Below the pieces are notes generated by a model, which did not search any database, was not told the DNA's origin, and saw only the letters and a program-made list of their open reading frames with translations. Below are positions 1 to 10,600 of a stretch of 45,000 nucleotides of DNA, piece after piece. The DNA is taken from positions 4,876,777 through 4,921,776 of the forward strand of contig CM022669.1 in the NCBI GenBank assembly GCA_012295275.1. Direction: 5' to 3'. The DNA comes from Chrysomallon squamiferum (Eukaryota > Mollusca > Gastropoda > Neomphalida > Peltospiridae). Position 1 is the first letter of the stretch. Every line of letters begins with the position of its first letter. The position numbers were made by a program, and so were the translations under genes.

Positions 1-177
1 CGTAAATTTTCACAGCTTGTGGTTGTTGCACATTAATAAATTCTTGTTGTTGATGCTGCTGCTGTTGTTTCTTTAATACCAGTGAATAAATGTGTGTATT
101 TGTGTGTAGTTGTTGCATGTTAATATATTTGTGCTGTTCTTGCTGCCATTTTTGTTTTACAAGTAGCTAATAAATTG

Positions 178-208
<31 letters not shown>

Positions 209-240
209 GCCATTGTTGCATTACTGCTAATCCATAACAT
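1..240. repeat. TTG/TGC triplet-rich tract
   Basis: Trinucleotide-rich DNA dominated by TTG and TGC, including an uninterrupted GTT run at about 178-209. Short AT-rich stretches break it up. It has no coding signature. Confidence 0.85.
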
Positions 241-726
241 TTTGCTGTTGAAGTTGATGATGCTCATTCCTAGCTGCCATTAAACTTTCGTTTTTATTGT
301 TGCTGATGTTGGTACCTAGCTTTCATCATTTTTTGTTGTTGTTGCTGTTACTTGTTTCTAGTTATTAATGTTGTTGCTGATGTTGGTTAGCTTTCATTAA
401 ACTTTCTGTTACTTGTTTTATTGTTGTTGTTGCTGATGTTGGTACCTAGCTTTCATCATTTTTTGTTGTTGTTGCTGTTACTGATTTCTACATATTAGTC
501 AGTTAATGTTGTTGCTGATGTTGGTTCCTAACTTTCATTATTTATTGTTGTTGTTGCTGTTATTGATTTCTAGTTATTAGTCAGTTAATGTTGTTGCTGA
601 TGTTGGTACCGGTACCTTTCATTAATTTTTGTTGTTTGTTGTTAATGTTTTTATTATGTTGATTTCTAGCTGCTAGCTAATTAATTTCTGTTGCTGTTGT
701 TGTTGATGTTGATTTCTAGCTGCTAG
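241..726. repeat. Imperfect ~82-bp minisatellite
   Basis: The motif GCTGATGTTGG recurs at about 302, 376, 432, 514 and 596, giving spacings of 74, 56, 82 and 82 bases. Each copy continues with CTAGCTTTCATTA-like sequence, a TTG run and a GATTTCTAG-like segment. The full unit is therefore about 82 bp, with shorter deletion variants. It seems to have grown out of the TTG tract to its left. Confidence 0.8.
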
Positions 727-1500
727 TCAATACCCAGAGCTGGTGACAGCAGGTTTTATGTTACTGTGATACAAATCATGGCTTTCACACATAACAATGA
801 TTAATATCCAAGTACACTGACGTGTCGTATTTCAAACCTGTCACTTAACAAATCCTACGTCTGCAACCTAACAGTTGATAATATCAAAATATGTAGAATT
901 TTTGTCAATATTTAATTGATTATAACACAGACGTACAGAGAGATGGACATGCTATTTTTATACAAATACTTGCTCATTCAACTCAGTCTGTTTTCTTCTG
1001 CATCAGTGCTTCTTAAACCAGTTAAATGATGGTGAATTAAATTATTTTAGGGGTGAATGAAGGGTGAATGAAGCAGACAGACAGGGTCTTAATTTACTCA
1101 GATAATTTTTTTATATATTTTAATGGGTTTCATGATTTATTATGCTCAGTGCTACCACTGGTCTATTTAATACTGCAGCTAGTATGTGTTTTCCTGTTTG
1201 TGAGTAAGTACATAAAAAAAATTTCTTGCTGCTAACGGATTTAAAGTATAACAGATTTCTGTTTAAAAATTTGTTTTGGTTTGGTAATCAGACAGCTAAT
1301 GATACAACATTATGTGCTTTATCTGTATGTTTTTGTTTTAGTGGAAGCACCAGTAGATGTATTTTTATATTCTTAAATTGCTTTTAGTCATTTAAACTTT
1401 AAAAATTATTTTCATCATGCAAAAAAAAAAAAAAAAATGAAAAAGATATTTACGCATATGATACAGATGTTAAAAAATAAAAAGGTCACTGCAGAATGTC
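727..1500. other. Unique AT-rich DNA, no gene seen
   Basis: Non-repetitive AT-rich sequence without a convincing ORF or RNA gene. It includes a 17-base A run at about 1421-1437. Confidence 0.6.
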
Positions 1501-1553
1501 ATGTATTTTGTCTCTGTCCATTTCTCCAATGTCATTAATCAAATTTACAACAT

Positions 1554-1751
1554 TCAGTCTGTTTTTAACACAAAGAGACAAATGGTACAGAAGTGGATAA
1601 ATTGTTCATATTTAGCACCTGTGTTAAAACAAGCTGCATGTATTTCTGTGTCTGCAAGTCTGTTAAACTTGTTAGCCTCATCAATCAAAGACGACAAACA
1701 GCCAAACATTTTTAATAATCTTCTTCCATTTCCCAAAATAAGTGCATCCAT
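1554..1751 (-). CDS. Hypothetical 65-codon ORF, doubtful
   Basis: This is one of the few ATG-started ORFs here that is not built from repeats. The product starts MDALILGNGRRLLKMFG and has mixed composition, with Lys/Arg, Asn and several Cys. A 92-codon ORF overlaps it on the opposite strand, and I cannot tell which, if either, is real. I recognise no family, and no strong splice sites or promoter lie beside it. A GTCT/ATCT microsatellite lies at its 5' end (1753-1778). In DNA this AT-rich a 65-codon ORF can easily arise by chance. Confidence 0.12.
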   Translation of the reverse strand: MDALILGNGRRLLKMFGCLSSLIDEANKFNRLADTEIHAACFNTGAKYEQFIHFCTICLFVLKTD

Positions 1752-1752
1752 A

Positions 1753-1778
1753 TGTCTGTCTGTCTATCTGTCTATCTG
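1753..1778. repeat. (TGTC/TATC)n microsatellite
   Basis: Short run of CTGT and CTAT tetranucleotides. Confidence 0.85.
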
Positions 1779-1779
1779 A

Positions 1780-2216
1780 TTTATCAAATATCCACTGAAG
1801 CTTACCATTTCCAGTAGCAAGAGTTAAAAACAATGTAACTGTCTGCAGTCATACATATTTTAAAATAACAGCACACACCTCATCTATTGTTTAGTTAGAT
1901 CTCATTTTAGTCAAACTGATTTTCACTTATTTATAAAGCATCTCATAAAACAGAGTCCATGTGATACTTCTGTCTTGAAAATACAGCATTTATTAAAATA
2001 TGAAACAAAATTAGGTTTTGTGTCACTGAATTTATATGTGAAAGTGATTCTAGAAAGATTCAAAGGCAGTCAGTTTGTATTGGAGTCTTAAAACATTCTG
2101 TGCACTGTAGTCATGATACATTCTGATTATGATTAAGATCATAATGGTTAAAATCTCTTTAACTATGTACAACACTTGAAAAGATTCACTTCATCAAACC
2201 CTCATTTCACCATATC
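1780..2216. other. Unique AT-rich DNA, no gene seen
   Basis: Ordinary AT-rich sequence leading into the 32-bp minisatellite. No ORF, RNA or mobile element is recognised. Confidence 0.55.
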
Positions 2217-2934
2217 CCCACTTCACCAAACCCATGCTTTGACCCCAACTTCACTACACCCTTACTTTCCCATACCCCAACTTTACTATACCCTTACTTT
2301 CCCATACCCCAACTTCACTATGCCCTTACTTTCCCATACCCCAACTTCACTATGCCCTTACTTTCCCATACCCCAACTTCACTATGCCCTTACTTTCCCA
2401 TACCCCAGTTTCACTATGCTCTTACTTTCCCATACCCCAACTTCACTATGCCCTTACTTTCCCATCCCATACCCCAACTTCACTATGCCCTTACTTTCCC
2501 ATACCCCAACTTCACTATGCCCTTACTTTCCCATACCCCAACTTCACTATGCCCTTACTTTCCCATACCCCAACTTCACTATACCCTTACTTTCCCATCC
2601 CATACCCCAACTTCACTATACCCTTACTTTCCCATACACCAACTTCACTATACCCTTACTTTCCCATCCCATACCCCAACTTCACTTACCCTTACTTTCC
2701 CATACCCCAACTTCACTATGCCCTTACTTTCCCATACCCCAACTTCACTATGCCCTTACTTTCCCATACCCCAACTTCACTATGCCCTTACTTTCCCATA
2801 CCCCAACTTCACCATGCCCCTACTTTCCCATACCCCAACTTCACTATACCCTTACTTTTCCCATACCCCAACTTCACTATGCCCTTACTTTCCCATACCC
2901 CAACTTCACTATACCCTTACTTTCCCATTTCCTA
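2217..2934. repeat. 32-bp C-rich minisatellite, about 22 units
   Basis: The unit contains CATACCCCAACTTCACTATG followed by a CCCTTACTTTCC segment, 32 bases in all. Several units carry an extra CCCAT, giving 37 bp (near 2461, 2596 and 2664). Other variants have TATA for TATG, CAGTTT for CAACTT, or lose two bases in the CTATACCC segment. G is almost absent from the plus strand apart from ATG. All three plus-strand frames stay open through the array (overlapping ORFs of 205-291 codons) because the unit has no stop triplets and 32 is not a multiple of three. The proteins are 32-residue permutations of Pro/Tyr/Phe/His-rich peptide, so I treat them as artefacts. Confidence 0.97.
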
Positions 2935-3295
2935 CTACATCATATTGGTGCTTTCATCAAGTCTCATGAATTGTTCTTTTTGTCTCACGCCAATAACATT
3001 CCCAAATACAATTCTGCCATTTTTTACACAGGTATCAAGACCATTTACTAGTATTAACCTTTTGACTGCCAGTGTGGGTGTCATCATCTGATGGACGAAG
3101 TTTGAACTATGGCAATGATGCAGACAGTATCCAGGCATTGTACTGGTCCAGTGAGATGTGACACAGTAAACCAGGGGGTACTGTCTAACTCAGTGTAGTG
3201 TGACAGCAAAAGAGGTCACTGTAGATGCATGGGAGTGGGTAGTGCTTATCGAAAGATTAATGTTCAAAAGTCTAAAACTTCAAAATATAATATAA

Positions 3296-3297
<2 letters not shown>
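2935..3297. other. Unique DNA with a TTAACC-TTTTGACTGCC motif
   Basis: Moderate-complexity DNA with no recognised gene. The motif at 3054-3070 resembles the TTAA plus CCCTTT-type ends of piggyBac-like elements, but I find no matching inverted end, so the identification is weak. Confidence 0.35.

Positions 3298-3331
<34 letters not shown>
3298..3331. repeat. Poly(T) run of 34 bases
   Basis: Uninterrupted T run. It could be a poly(A) tail of a minus-strand retrocopy occupying DNA to its right, but I found no target-site duplication. Confidence 0.9.
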
Positions 3332-3336
<5 letters not shown>

Positions 3337-3868
3337 CTAGAAATAAAACAATAATAATAATAAAAAATCATTATAATAGAACAAAATGAAAGAAAAAGAT
3401 TAATATAATTTAAACACAATATAAAAATAACATGTCTGTCTGTATGTATGTCCATTTTATAATCAGTTAAATATGATAATGACTGACGACTGAACTCACT
3501 TAACCCTTTCATGAAACGTTACTTCATCAATCAGTGAGTGTAAAACACAGCTGAACTCTGCTGGGTATCTGTGGTTCTGTGTGTCGAGGCAGTTTGTGTG
3601 TAGGTCTGTGCGTCTGTCTGAGTGTGGGTGTAGATTATGTCCTTGCACCAGAGTATCTCATCTATCAAATCCAATTGGCCTTTCTCAATCTGCCCGGTGT
3701 GCCGATGTTAAACAGTTTAGTACATGATGGATGAACAGTCAACACGAAATCCTGGATAATGGGAACATGCCATCCTCACATGTCCTCAAGATATACTTTG
3801 TATCTGATGTGTTGTGTACATCAGCAAAAAACATACACTCATTGTTATGTAATTTGATGATATTTTGG
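3332..3868. other. Unique DNA, no gene seen
   Basis: AT-rich at first, then more balanced from about 3530 to 3720. A second TTAACCCTTT motif lies at 3500-3509. No ORF or RNA gene is supportable. Confidence 0.5.
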
Positions 3869-3951
3869 GATGTGTGTGTTTGTGTGTTTGTGTCCCTGTG
3901 TGTGTGTGTGTGTGTCTCTGTATGTGTGTGTGGCTGTGTGTGGCTGTGTGT

Positions 3952-3999
<48 letters not shown>

Positions 4000-4012
4000 A
4001 TGTGTACTAGAA
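3869..4012. repeat. (TG)n microsatellite, interrupted
   Basis: TG dinucleotide run with TGTGTTTG, TCTCTG and TGGCTG interruptions. The flanking ORFs of Val/Cys (plus) and His/Thr (minus) are pure repeat translation. Confidence 0.95.
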
Positions 4013-4963
4013 AAAATATGGCATCCTAATATGTCATAAAGATATACTGTTCTGTTTGATGTTAAGTTACACTGCGAACACATATTATACCTGAAACAAA
4101 TACCAGTATGGTAACTCTGATGATAATTTATATTTATATAAAAATATGATATTGCAATATATCTTGAAGATATACATATATTACACAAAAATAAAATATA
4201 ATTATTATAATGTGTCCTGATGATATATTAAGATGATATGTTTAGAAATAATACTTTATACATGTATAAAAACAAATGTAGTAAGAGATAAATATTTATG
4301 GATAATTTGGATGCTGTAAGTTATTTCACAGATTCAACTTGCCATCCAAATATATCTAGAAGATAAAATATTATTTCATTTGATAATTTGCATGGGATGC
4401 ATATGAAATAATAACTATGACATTTTTATGACTTGGTTATATAAGTTAAAAATGCGTACAGTTTTACATGAAGGAATAAAAATCATTGTAACATGTCTTC
4501 AGCTAATACATCAAGCCATCCTAATGTGTGTTCAGTTTATAACTTGTACAAACAAAAGGATAAAAGTGTTATCCTAATATTAAGTGTGTAAAAGATATAT
4601 GACAATGTTTGTTGGTAATTTGCACTGTGTCATCATAGAAAGACTATAGAATATACAGGATATTATACTGATACTTTATCATATGAAAAAGTACCAATCA
4701 TAATATTCAGATGAAATGAGATGCAATCCTAATTCTTCTACAGAAAAAAATATTTTTTATAACTTGTTACACATGGGTGAGTATCATACCATGTTATGTC
4801 TACAAAAGATTTATAGGTTTGTTGACAATCTGTATAATGTACGTGACATCCTTCATAGAATACAGTATGTACAAATATATGTACAAAATGTTGTGTGTAT
4901 ATTTGTCTGTCTGTCTCTCACAATTTTATTTACAAGATATTTCTTAATATTCATTCTAGTTGC

Positions 4964-4966
<3 letters not shown>
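4013..4966. other. Very AT-rich unique DNA, no gene seen
   Basis: AT-rich sequence with recurrent short ATATA-type words such as AAGATATA. The 230-codon plus ORF that starts at 4716 runs into the AC repeat and has no recognisable domain. Confidence 0.55.
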
Positions 4967-5000
<34 letters not shown>

Positions 5001-5130
5001 TCACACACAATCACACACACACACACACCATTCACACACACACCATTCACACACACACACACACCATTCACACACACACCATTCACACACACACACACAC
5101 ACACACACCATTCACACATTCACACACATA
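4967..5130. repeat. (AC)n with repeated ACCATTC interruptions
   Basis: An AC run in which CACACCATTCACAC recurs at least five times between about 5027 and 5115. An interruption mutation has been copied by slippage or unequal exchange. Confidence 0.95.
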
Positions 5131-5465
5131 TATACATACACCTTCTTTTTCATAATTCCAAAAAAATTCACTTTTCTTTAATAATTTATATTCTACATCC
5201 ATTCTGTTTGTATGATTGTCTGTTAAGTAATACTCATCATATAACACATTTAATAAATAATCAACAAACTCTGAACATATGGGAAAAAGCTCTGATATTT
5301 CTAACTGATGTCCACAAGGCATATCTACCTATCTATCTATATATCTATATAAATACACATAAACATAACTATGCAATATTACAAAGTAAAATGTGCCAGA
5401 ATAATTAATATTTCTCAATAAACCTATCGTAGACAGAAAGAAAATATATATTTTTTTTTATTGCT
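5131..5465. other. AT-rich spacer between two AC repeats
   Basis: No gene is seen. It holds a short TATC/ATCT run around 5326-5350. Confidence 0.6.

Positions 5466-5527
<62 letters not shown>
5466..5527. repeat. (AC)n microsatellite, about 31 units
   Basis: Near-pure AC dinucleotide run. Confidence 0.97.
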
Positions 5528-5532
<5 letters not shown>

Positions 5533-5600
5533 AGATATACCACAGACCACTTTTATCTGGCTTCCAGACAATTAGAATTAACCCAGTAAAAAATACATAC

Positions 5601-5601
5601 A

Positions 5602-5667
<66 letters not shown>

Positions 5668-5760
5668 CGTGTATATCATACGTATTATGTATGTGTGTGT
5701 AAGTATGTATGTTTGTATACATGTACGTACATACAAGAATGTATGTACATATGTGACAAA
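5601..5760. repeat. Compound (TG)n-(TA)n-(TATG)n repeat
   Basis: TG run, then TA run, then TATG tetranucleotides decaying into GTAC-containing variants. Confidence 0.95.
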
Positions 5761-6078
5761 CTATATCATTTTTATCACATTCCAACTTCCAAGTCATTTT
5801 TTGCTCCCCAATTATAGGACATAATAAAGAAACTCTTTTAAATAATGCTGTATTTTTTCAGTACTTTTTTTTTCTTTTTTTTTAAATATCTGGAATGTAT
5901 GCCAGTATATCAATAAATGTATGAATAATCCTAAAACTAAACTGCAGCCATTAAATATTAACGTTATCAGATATCAGGTGACAAATGTGATTTTATGAGC
6001 AGTTTTATTTCTTTCTTTTTTCTATGTTTGAGAAAACAAAACTACAGCAGACATTCTTGGATTACTTACTCATCAAAC
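5761..6078. other. AT-rich unique DNA, no gene seen
   Basis: No supportable feature. It includes a T-rich stretch at about 5866-5884. Confidence 0.55.
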
Positions 6079-6097
6079 TAACATACATACATACACA

Positions 6098-6173
<76 letters not shown>

Positions 6174-6176
6174 TAC

Positions 6177-6248
<72 letters not shown>

Positions 6249-6287
6249 ACATACAAACAACACACACATACACACATACATAAACAC

Positions 6288-6333
<46 letters not shown>

Positions 6334-6545
6334 ATACATACATAACATACACAAATACACACACACACATACACACAACACACAGTTACAGTCATTACTT
6401 AAACACATTTTTATACATACACACACACAACATAAACACACATATATACATACATAAATAATTTTATAATAAAACACAACACACACAAAACAAATAATAC
6501 ATACATACATATACATACATACACATTCTAGTCACACATTTATCA
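6079..6545. repeat. Compound (AC)n/(ATAC)n repeat domain
   Basis: About 470 bases of mixed AC and ATAC repeats with a central pure AC run (about 6108-6169). ORFs in several frames on both strands are His/Thr/Tyr or Cys/Val/Met repeat translations. Confidence 0.97.
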
Positions 6546-6642
6546 CATACATCACAAACATACAAATATACATATAATCATTTATATTTTATAATTTGTT
6601 TAACTATTCTACATATTACATACAAACACATATATATTTATA

Positions 6643-6840
6643 ATCTTTTTTTTTTTTTCTAATTTCATTAACTATTTTTTTTTTTTTCTTTATATGTATT
6701 TGTCTATGCTTTTTTCTTTTTTTTCTTTATGTGTATTTGTCTATGCTTTTTTCTTTTTTTTCTTTATATGTATTTGTCTATGCTTTTTTCTCTTTTTTCT
6801 GTATGTGTGTTTGTCTATGCTTTTTCCTTTTTTGTCTTTT
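6643..6840. repeat. 37-bp T-rich minisatellite, about 4 units
   Basis: TGTCTATGCTTTTTT recurs at 6701, 6738, 6775 and 6812, exactly 37 bases apart. Each copy is preceded by CTTTATRTGTATT or a variant. The two overlapping plus-strand ORFs here (Phe/Leu/Cys/Tyr-rich) come from this repeat. Confidence 0.93.
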
Positions 6841-7259
6841 TGCACTCCCTATTTCTCTCTTTGTTTTCATTTTTATTATTATGCCATTTTGGTAACATGA
6901 ATTTTCTTACTAGCTAATGAAACATCTCAGACTGTAATAACCAGTGTGACTGCACAGCCAAGGAATGTGTTGTTTAGCAAGTGAAACCCAAGCAGTCTGT
7001 CACAGGTGGGTACTAATATATCGGTGATGTGCTTCTTGTGACATATTGAAAATATGTATCAGCTGATCTCACCTTGTTTCTGTACGTACTGAACTTCTGC
7101 TTCGTTTAGTACTTGGTGAACTAATATAAAATTTGTCGTATGATATATATTTAAAAAAAAATATTTACTGTTTGACATAAACATGTAAAGAGTAATGGGG
7201 TTACTTTGTGGAAGAAATAGAGAAAGGTGTAAAAATTTATATTTTATAAACATATTAGT
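6841..7259. other. Unique DNA, no gene seen
   Basis: Mixed-complexity AT-rich sequence. The 83-codon minus ORF across its right part has no recognisable domain. Confidence 0.5.
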
Positions 7260-7434
7260 GATATTGCAGTATGTATATATAGATGTATCTAAACATATAC
7301 ACATATACATATATATTTATACAGATATATATACATACAACACATATGTATTTAGATACTAACATATACAAACCATAAATACACACACGTACACTTACAT
7401 ATACAATATATGTACATTTAAAAATATACATACA

Positions 7435-7470
<36 letters not shown>
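7260..7470. repeat. AT/ATAC-rich tract ending in (AC)n
   Basis: Degenerate TATACA words lead into a pure AC run at about 7437-7470. Confidence 0.9.
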
Positions 7471-7472
<2 letters not shown>

Positions 7473-8740
7473 ATACAGGCTATATGATTATTACTAATAC
7501 TGTAAGTATGCAAATATGGGTGTTGTGTTTGCTAATTTAAAAAAGTAATAAAAATTCTGTAACAGAACAGTACATAATCTAACATTTTCCTTTCTCATAT
7601 TTTAATATCTCTGTCAAAATATCTTTGAGAAGGAACAGACAAAGGTTTTAGATACCTGAATAGACAGTTAAATTACATAAAGATGACAGAATGATGTTAT
7701 GCACACAACAACAAACATAAAGACATTGTACCAAATCATGATCTTTCAGTGTTTATATGTATGAATGTATGTATATTTGTATGTATGTATTTATGTATGG
7801 ATGTACATATGTATGTGGTATTTAGGAAAGAATATTCTGTGGTCTTATACTCATCTGATTAGACTCTAAATAGACAAAATTTGGGAACATACTGGCACAG
7901 AAGGACAAAGTCCAGTAATGACCTCCCTAGTAGCAGACGTCACTGCTGAGACTTGTTTGTATGGCAACCTTTTGCTTATACTTCAGAGGTGGCTGATGAT
8001 ACTGCTTACCACCAAGACAACCTTGTATGTATGTATGTGTGCATATATATATATATATATATTTTTTACAATACACCAAAGTGATATCAAAATAATGTTG
8101 ATGGTAATAATAATTAAAAAATTATGTACTTATTATATTAAGCACTGTTAAACAGATTTAACTTTAAAATTGAATAATTTGAGCCAAAAGCAACATCATT
8201 CATTGACTGCAGTCTTACCCAATATTTAATGCCTGTAATTTTTTTAAATTGGCAAACTAAACTAAATTATTGATGAACATGGCCCTAACTTTTATTAAAA
8301 AAAAAGAATTAAGTATGACAACAAAGTATTATAAATTAATATATCTTTTTAGAAAACATATATTGCTTATAATTCTTAGATAATTCACGAAATGATAATA
8401 ATAATTTTCACATGATTACAATAATTTCTGTTACACTGATGTGAAATATGAAGTAGTGTTTTATTAGGGCAGTATTATATTGCTAAGTGATATGAGTATG
8501 TTTATATATGAAATTGGTAATATTTGCCTACTGCTAGAAAATTATATTTGATCAAATTAGATGAAAATGAGACTGTGTTTACTATTAATTTTACATACAG
8601 AATATATAATTTGACATGATATTTCAATCATTCTGTATAAAAAGTTGTCTGCAGAAATAAATCTGTAATTTTTATCTGATACACAAGTACATTTTTTGGA
8701 AGAGACAATAACAGCTTAAAAAATTGACACCCAAAGAAGG
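7471..8740. other. AT-rich unique DNA with minor microsatellites
   Basis: Contains a TATG run (about 7757-7815) and a TA run (about 8045-8062). The short plus ORF at 7918-8151 is not recognisable. No gene is seen. Confidence 0.6.
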
Positions 8741-8921
8741 CCTCACAATCGCATAGCCAACCCGGTTCTCATGGTTACTGTACGCCACTGATAGTTGTAT
8801 GTCGGTGATAAAGTAAAAAAGTAACACCCTGTGGAATAAAAACTGTTGTTTACCCCGTGCGGTAACGCTGATATTATAAGCGTGGTATAAAATAGTATTT
8901 TTAGAAAAATGAGTAACTTAC

Positions 8922-8951
8922 CATCCGTCCCCGCTAGTCGAGCCCTTTTCA
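8922..8951 (-). other. Candidate 30-nt microexon
   Basis: On the minus strand a T-rich tract ending in TTTTTTTCAG abuts a GC-rich 30-base segment, which is followed at once by GTAAGT. Acceptor and donor both match metazoan consensus well, and the 30 bases stand out from AT-rich flanks. The segment can be read as KRARLAGTD or EKGSTSGDG depending on phase; both are open. It lies about 290 bases downstream (minus strand) of a GTATGT donor and within 600 bases of a CpG-rich promoter-like island. It may be a small internal exon of a minus-strand gene. A longer exon starting at the CCCCCAG acceptor at 9050-9056 is an alternative. The product is unknown. Confidence 0.35.
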
Positions 8952-9243
8952 CTGAAAAAAATAAAAATAAAATATTAGCCAATTCACAGTCAAATCATTT
9001 TATCCACGAAATGCACGAAATGCACTGAATAATCACACCATTTCTTCCTCCTGGGGGAAAAAAAAAATATTATATATATTTTTTATATTAACAAAATATT
9101 CTTTTTTGAAAAATCCAAATGACAATATTTTTTTTTGACAGATTACTATTCGTGTGTGCATCCGAAAAAGGAAAGAAGAAAAAAAAATAAAATAATAATA
9201 ATTATCGCTTGTCAAAAAATTCACACGCGAATTTACTACATAC

Positions 9244-9265
9244 CACAAACACATAAAAGGGACAT
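9244..9265 (-). other. Candidate first coding exon with a GTATGT donor
   Basis: Minus-strand ATG at 9265-9263 (A at -3), followed by TCCCTTTTATGTGTTTGTG and then the donor-like GTATGT at 9243-9238. Joining this end to the candidate microexon at 8951-8922 keeps the frame open, giving MSLLCVC then VKRARLAGTD. A second ATG inside the segment would read into the other open phase. This is a splice-site-based inference only. The stop-containing ORF at 9400-9308 upstream would be an uORF, or the start may be wrong. Confidence 0.25.
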
Positions 9266-9307
9266 CGTATCAAGGTATCCGTATTAGAGGTAGACGTTTA
9301 TATCTGA

Positions 9308-9400
9308 TCATGTCCGACAATGTATTTGACAGCAGAAGAGCGAGGTAAAACACTCGATGCAGGCAGTAAATCCATCCAGGGCTATAACATTGGCGGCCAT
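9308..9400 (-). CDS. Small 30-codon ORF in a CpG-rich island
   Basis: Minus-strand ATG in a strong start context (AAC before ATG, G after it). It encodes a short peptide beginning MAANVIALDGFTACIEC, rich in Cys and with no repeat content, and ends in TGA. The codons lie in the GC- and CpG-rich part of the island, unlike nearly all other ORFs here. It could be an upstream ORF in a 5' leader, the start of a spliced gene, or chance. I recognise no family. Confidence 0.25.
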   Translation of the reverse strand: MAANVIALDGFTACIECFTSLFCCQIHCRT

Positions 9401-9560
9401 GTTTTGTCGTGACGTCTTCTCCGCTAATCATAATACTCCGTTAATATTCATCATGCCGCGGTTTCATCAATGAAGAGCAACCGTCCCGACTACAAATCGA
9501 TCGGGCGGGAGCGTTCCATGCACTGTTAACGCCACCCTCTGTAAACTGGCGTAGAAACGT
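9330..9560 (-). promoter_or_regulatory. CpG-rich promoter-like island
   Basis: About 230 bases with GC and CpG content far above the surroundings. It contains a CRE-like TGACGTCT (9409-9416), an ATTGG (CCAAT on the minus strand, 9389-9393), a GGCGGCCAT block, CCGCGG, and CGATCGGGCGGGAGCG with a GC-box-like core. Minus-strand splice signals lie just downstream (9243, 8952, 8921), which favours a minus-strand gene. No clear TATA box is seen. Confidence 0.4.
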
Positions 9561-9588
9561 TTAAATGAAACTGTCGTCTTTTCGATGA

Positions 9589-9731
9589 TAATAATAATAA
9601 TAATAAATAAGAGTAAAAAAAATTAAATTAAAACAATTTTTTTGTTTTTGCTTTTTAAAATATTTTTGTTGATTTCGTGTAATTGTGATATCGCTGTGAT
9701 TCTGTGACTGTGTGTGTGTGTGTGTGTGTGC
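9589..9731. repeat. (ATA)n and (TG)n microsatellites
   Basis: AATAAT run at about 9587-9607 and TG run at about 9709-9731, either side of AT-rich DNA. Confidence 0.85.
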
Positions 9732-9860
9732 GTTACCATGTACTTGTGTTTGTAGTTTATGTATAAAAAGCTCACAAACATACATATTTATTTATTATCT
9801 TTTAATTTATTTTGTTTGCTTGATGGGTTCGTTGATTTGTTGGTGGTTCTAGGTTATTGC

Positions 9861-9941
9861 TTGTTTGATTGGAACGTTGTTTATATTTTTTTCTACTTAC
9901 TTGTTTGATTGGAACGTTGTTTATAATTTTTTTCTACTTAC
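9861..9941. repeat. 40/41-bp tandem duplication
   Basis: TTGTTTGATTGGAACGTTGT starts at 9861 and again at 9901. Each copy runs on through TTTATA, a T run and CTACTTAC. The copies differ only around one inserted base, so the duplication looks recent. Confidence 0.92.
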
Positions 9942-10527
9942 ACCGATTTAAAGAATTGCTAGGGTCATTTCTCTTCGACATTTTATCATGGTATTTGAAC
10001 TCTTGTCGGTAGGAAATTTATAACAAAAGTTGTAGGACACACACACACACACACTCGCGCGTATATATAAAATAACGTGTTTAACAGTTTTTAACGACTA
10101 TGGTTTTCCAGGTCAGTGAATCACTATGGAAATAGTTTTTGAATTCACACTTTGAGTCTTATTCTGTAACTGCAATTCACTCGTTTTTTAACAACTACAC
10201 CATTTAAACGTCCAACGTTAGCATAGTTAGCATAGTTTTAAAATCATGTTCAGAATTATATAATTATAATTTTTTTTTTTTTTTAAAGACCTTTAACAAC
10301 TTTTTACAGTTCAATGACCTTTCTGTGGAAGATGGTAATTAATAAACAAATTTTCAAAGTTCAAATCCGACGTTGTAATCTAAAGATGGTAATTTATAAA
10401 GTTAATTGTTAGCAAAGATTCAGGTCCATTTTATTTCTAATCTAAATTAGTCTTAAAGATGTTTGACAAAATTGTTAACTTAATAATAATAATTTCGAAT
10501 GTTCATTTAATGATACGATTTAACTTT
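9942..10527. other. AT-rich unique DNA, no gene seen
   Basis: Contains a short AC run at about 10039-10054. Otherwise ordinary. Confidence 0.55.
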
Positions 10528-10600
10528 GAATAATAAGAAGAAGAAGAAGAAGAAGAAGAAGAAAACAAACAACAACAACAAAAGAAAAGAAGACAGAAGA
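10528..10600. repeat. (GAA)n then (AAC)n repeat
   Basis: AAG/GAA triplets at about 10530-10564, then ACAACA triplets, then degenerate GAAGA. Confidence 0.9.

Noticed and set aside
2176-3051. 291-codon Pro/Tyr/His-rich ORF
   Set aside because: It is a translation of the 32-bp minisatellite. All three frames are open and give the same permuted peptide.
3298-3331. Poly(T) as the tail of a minus-strand retroposon
   Set aside because: No target-site duplication or recognisable element body was found to the right of the run.
6024-6461. 145-codon poly-His/Thr ORF and opposite-strand Cys/Val ORFs
   Set aside because: Pure AC/ATAC microsatellite translation.
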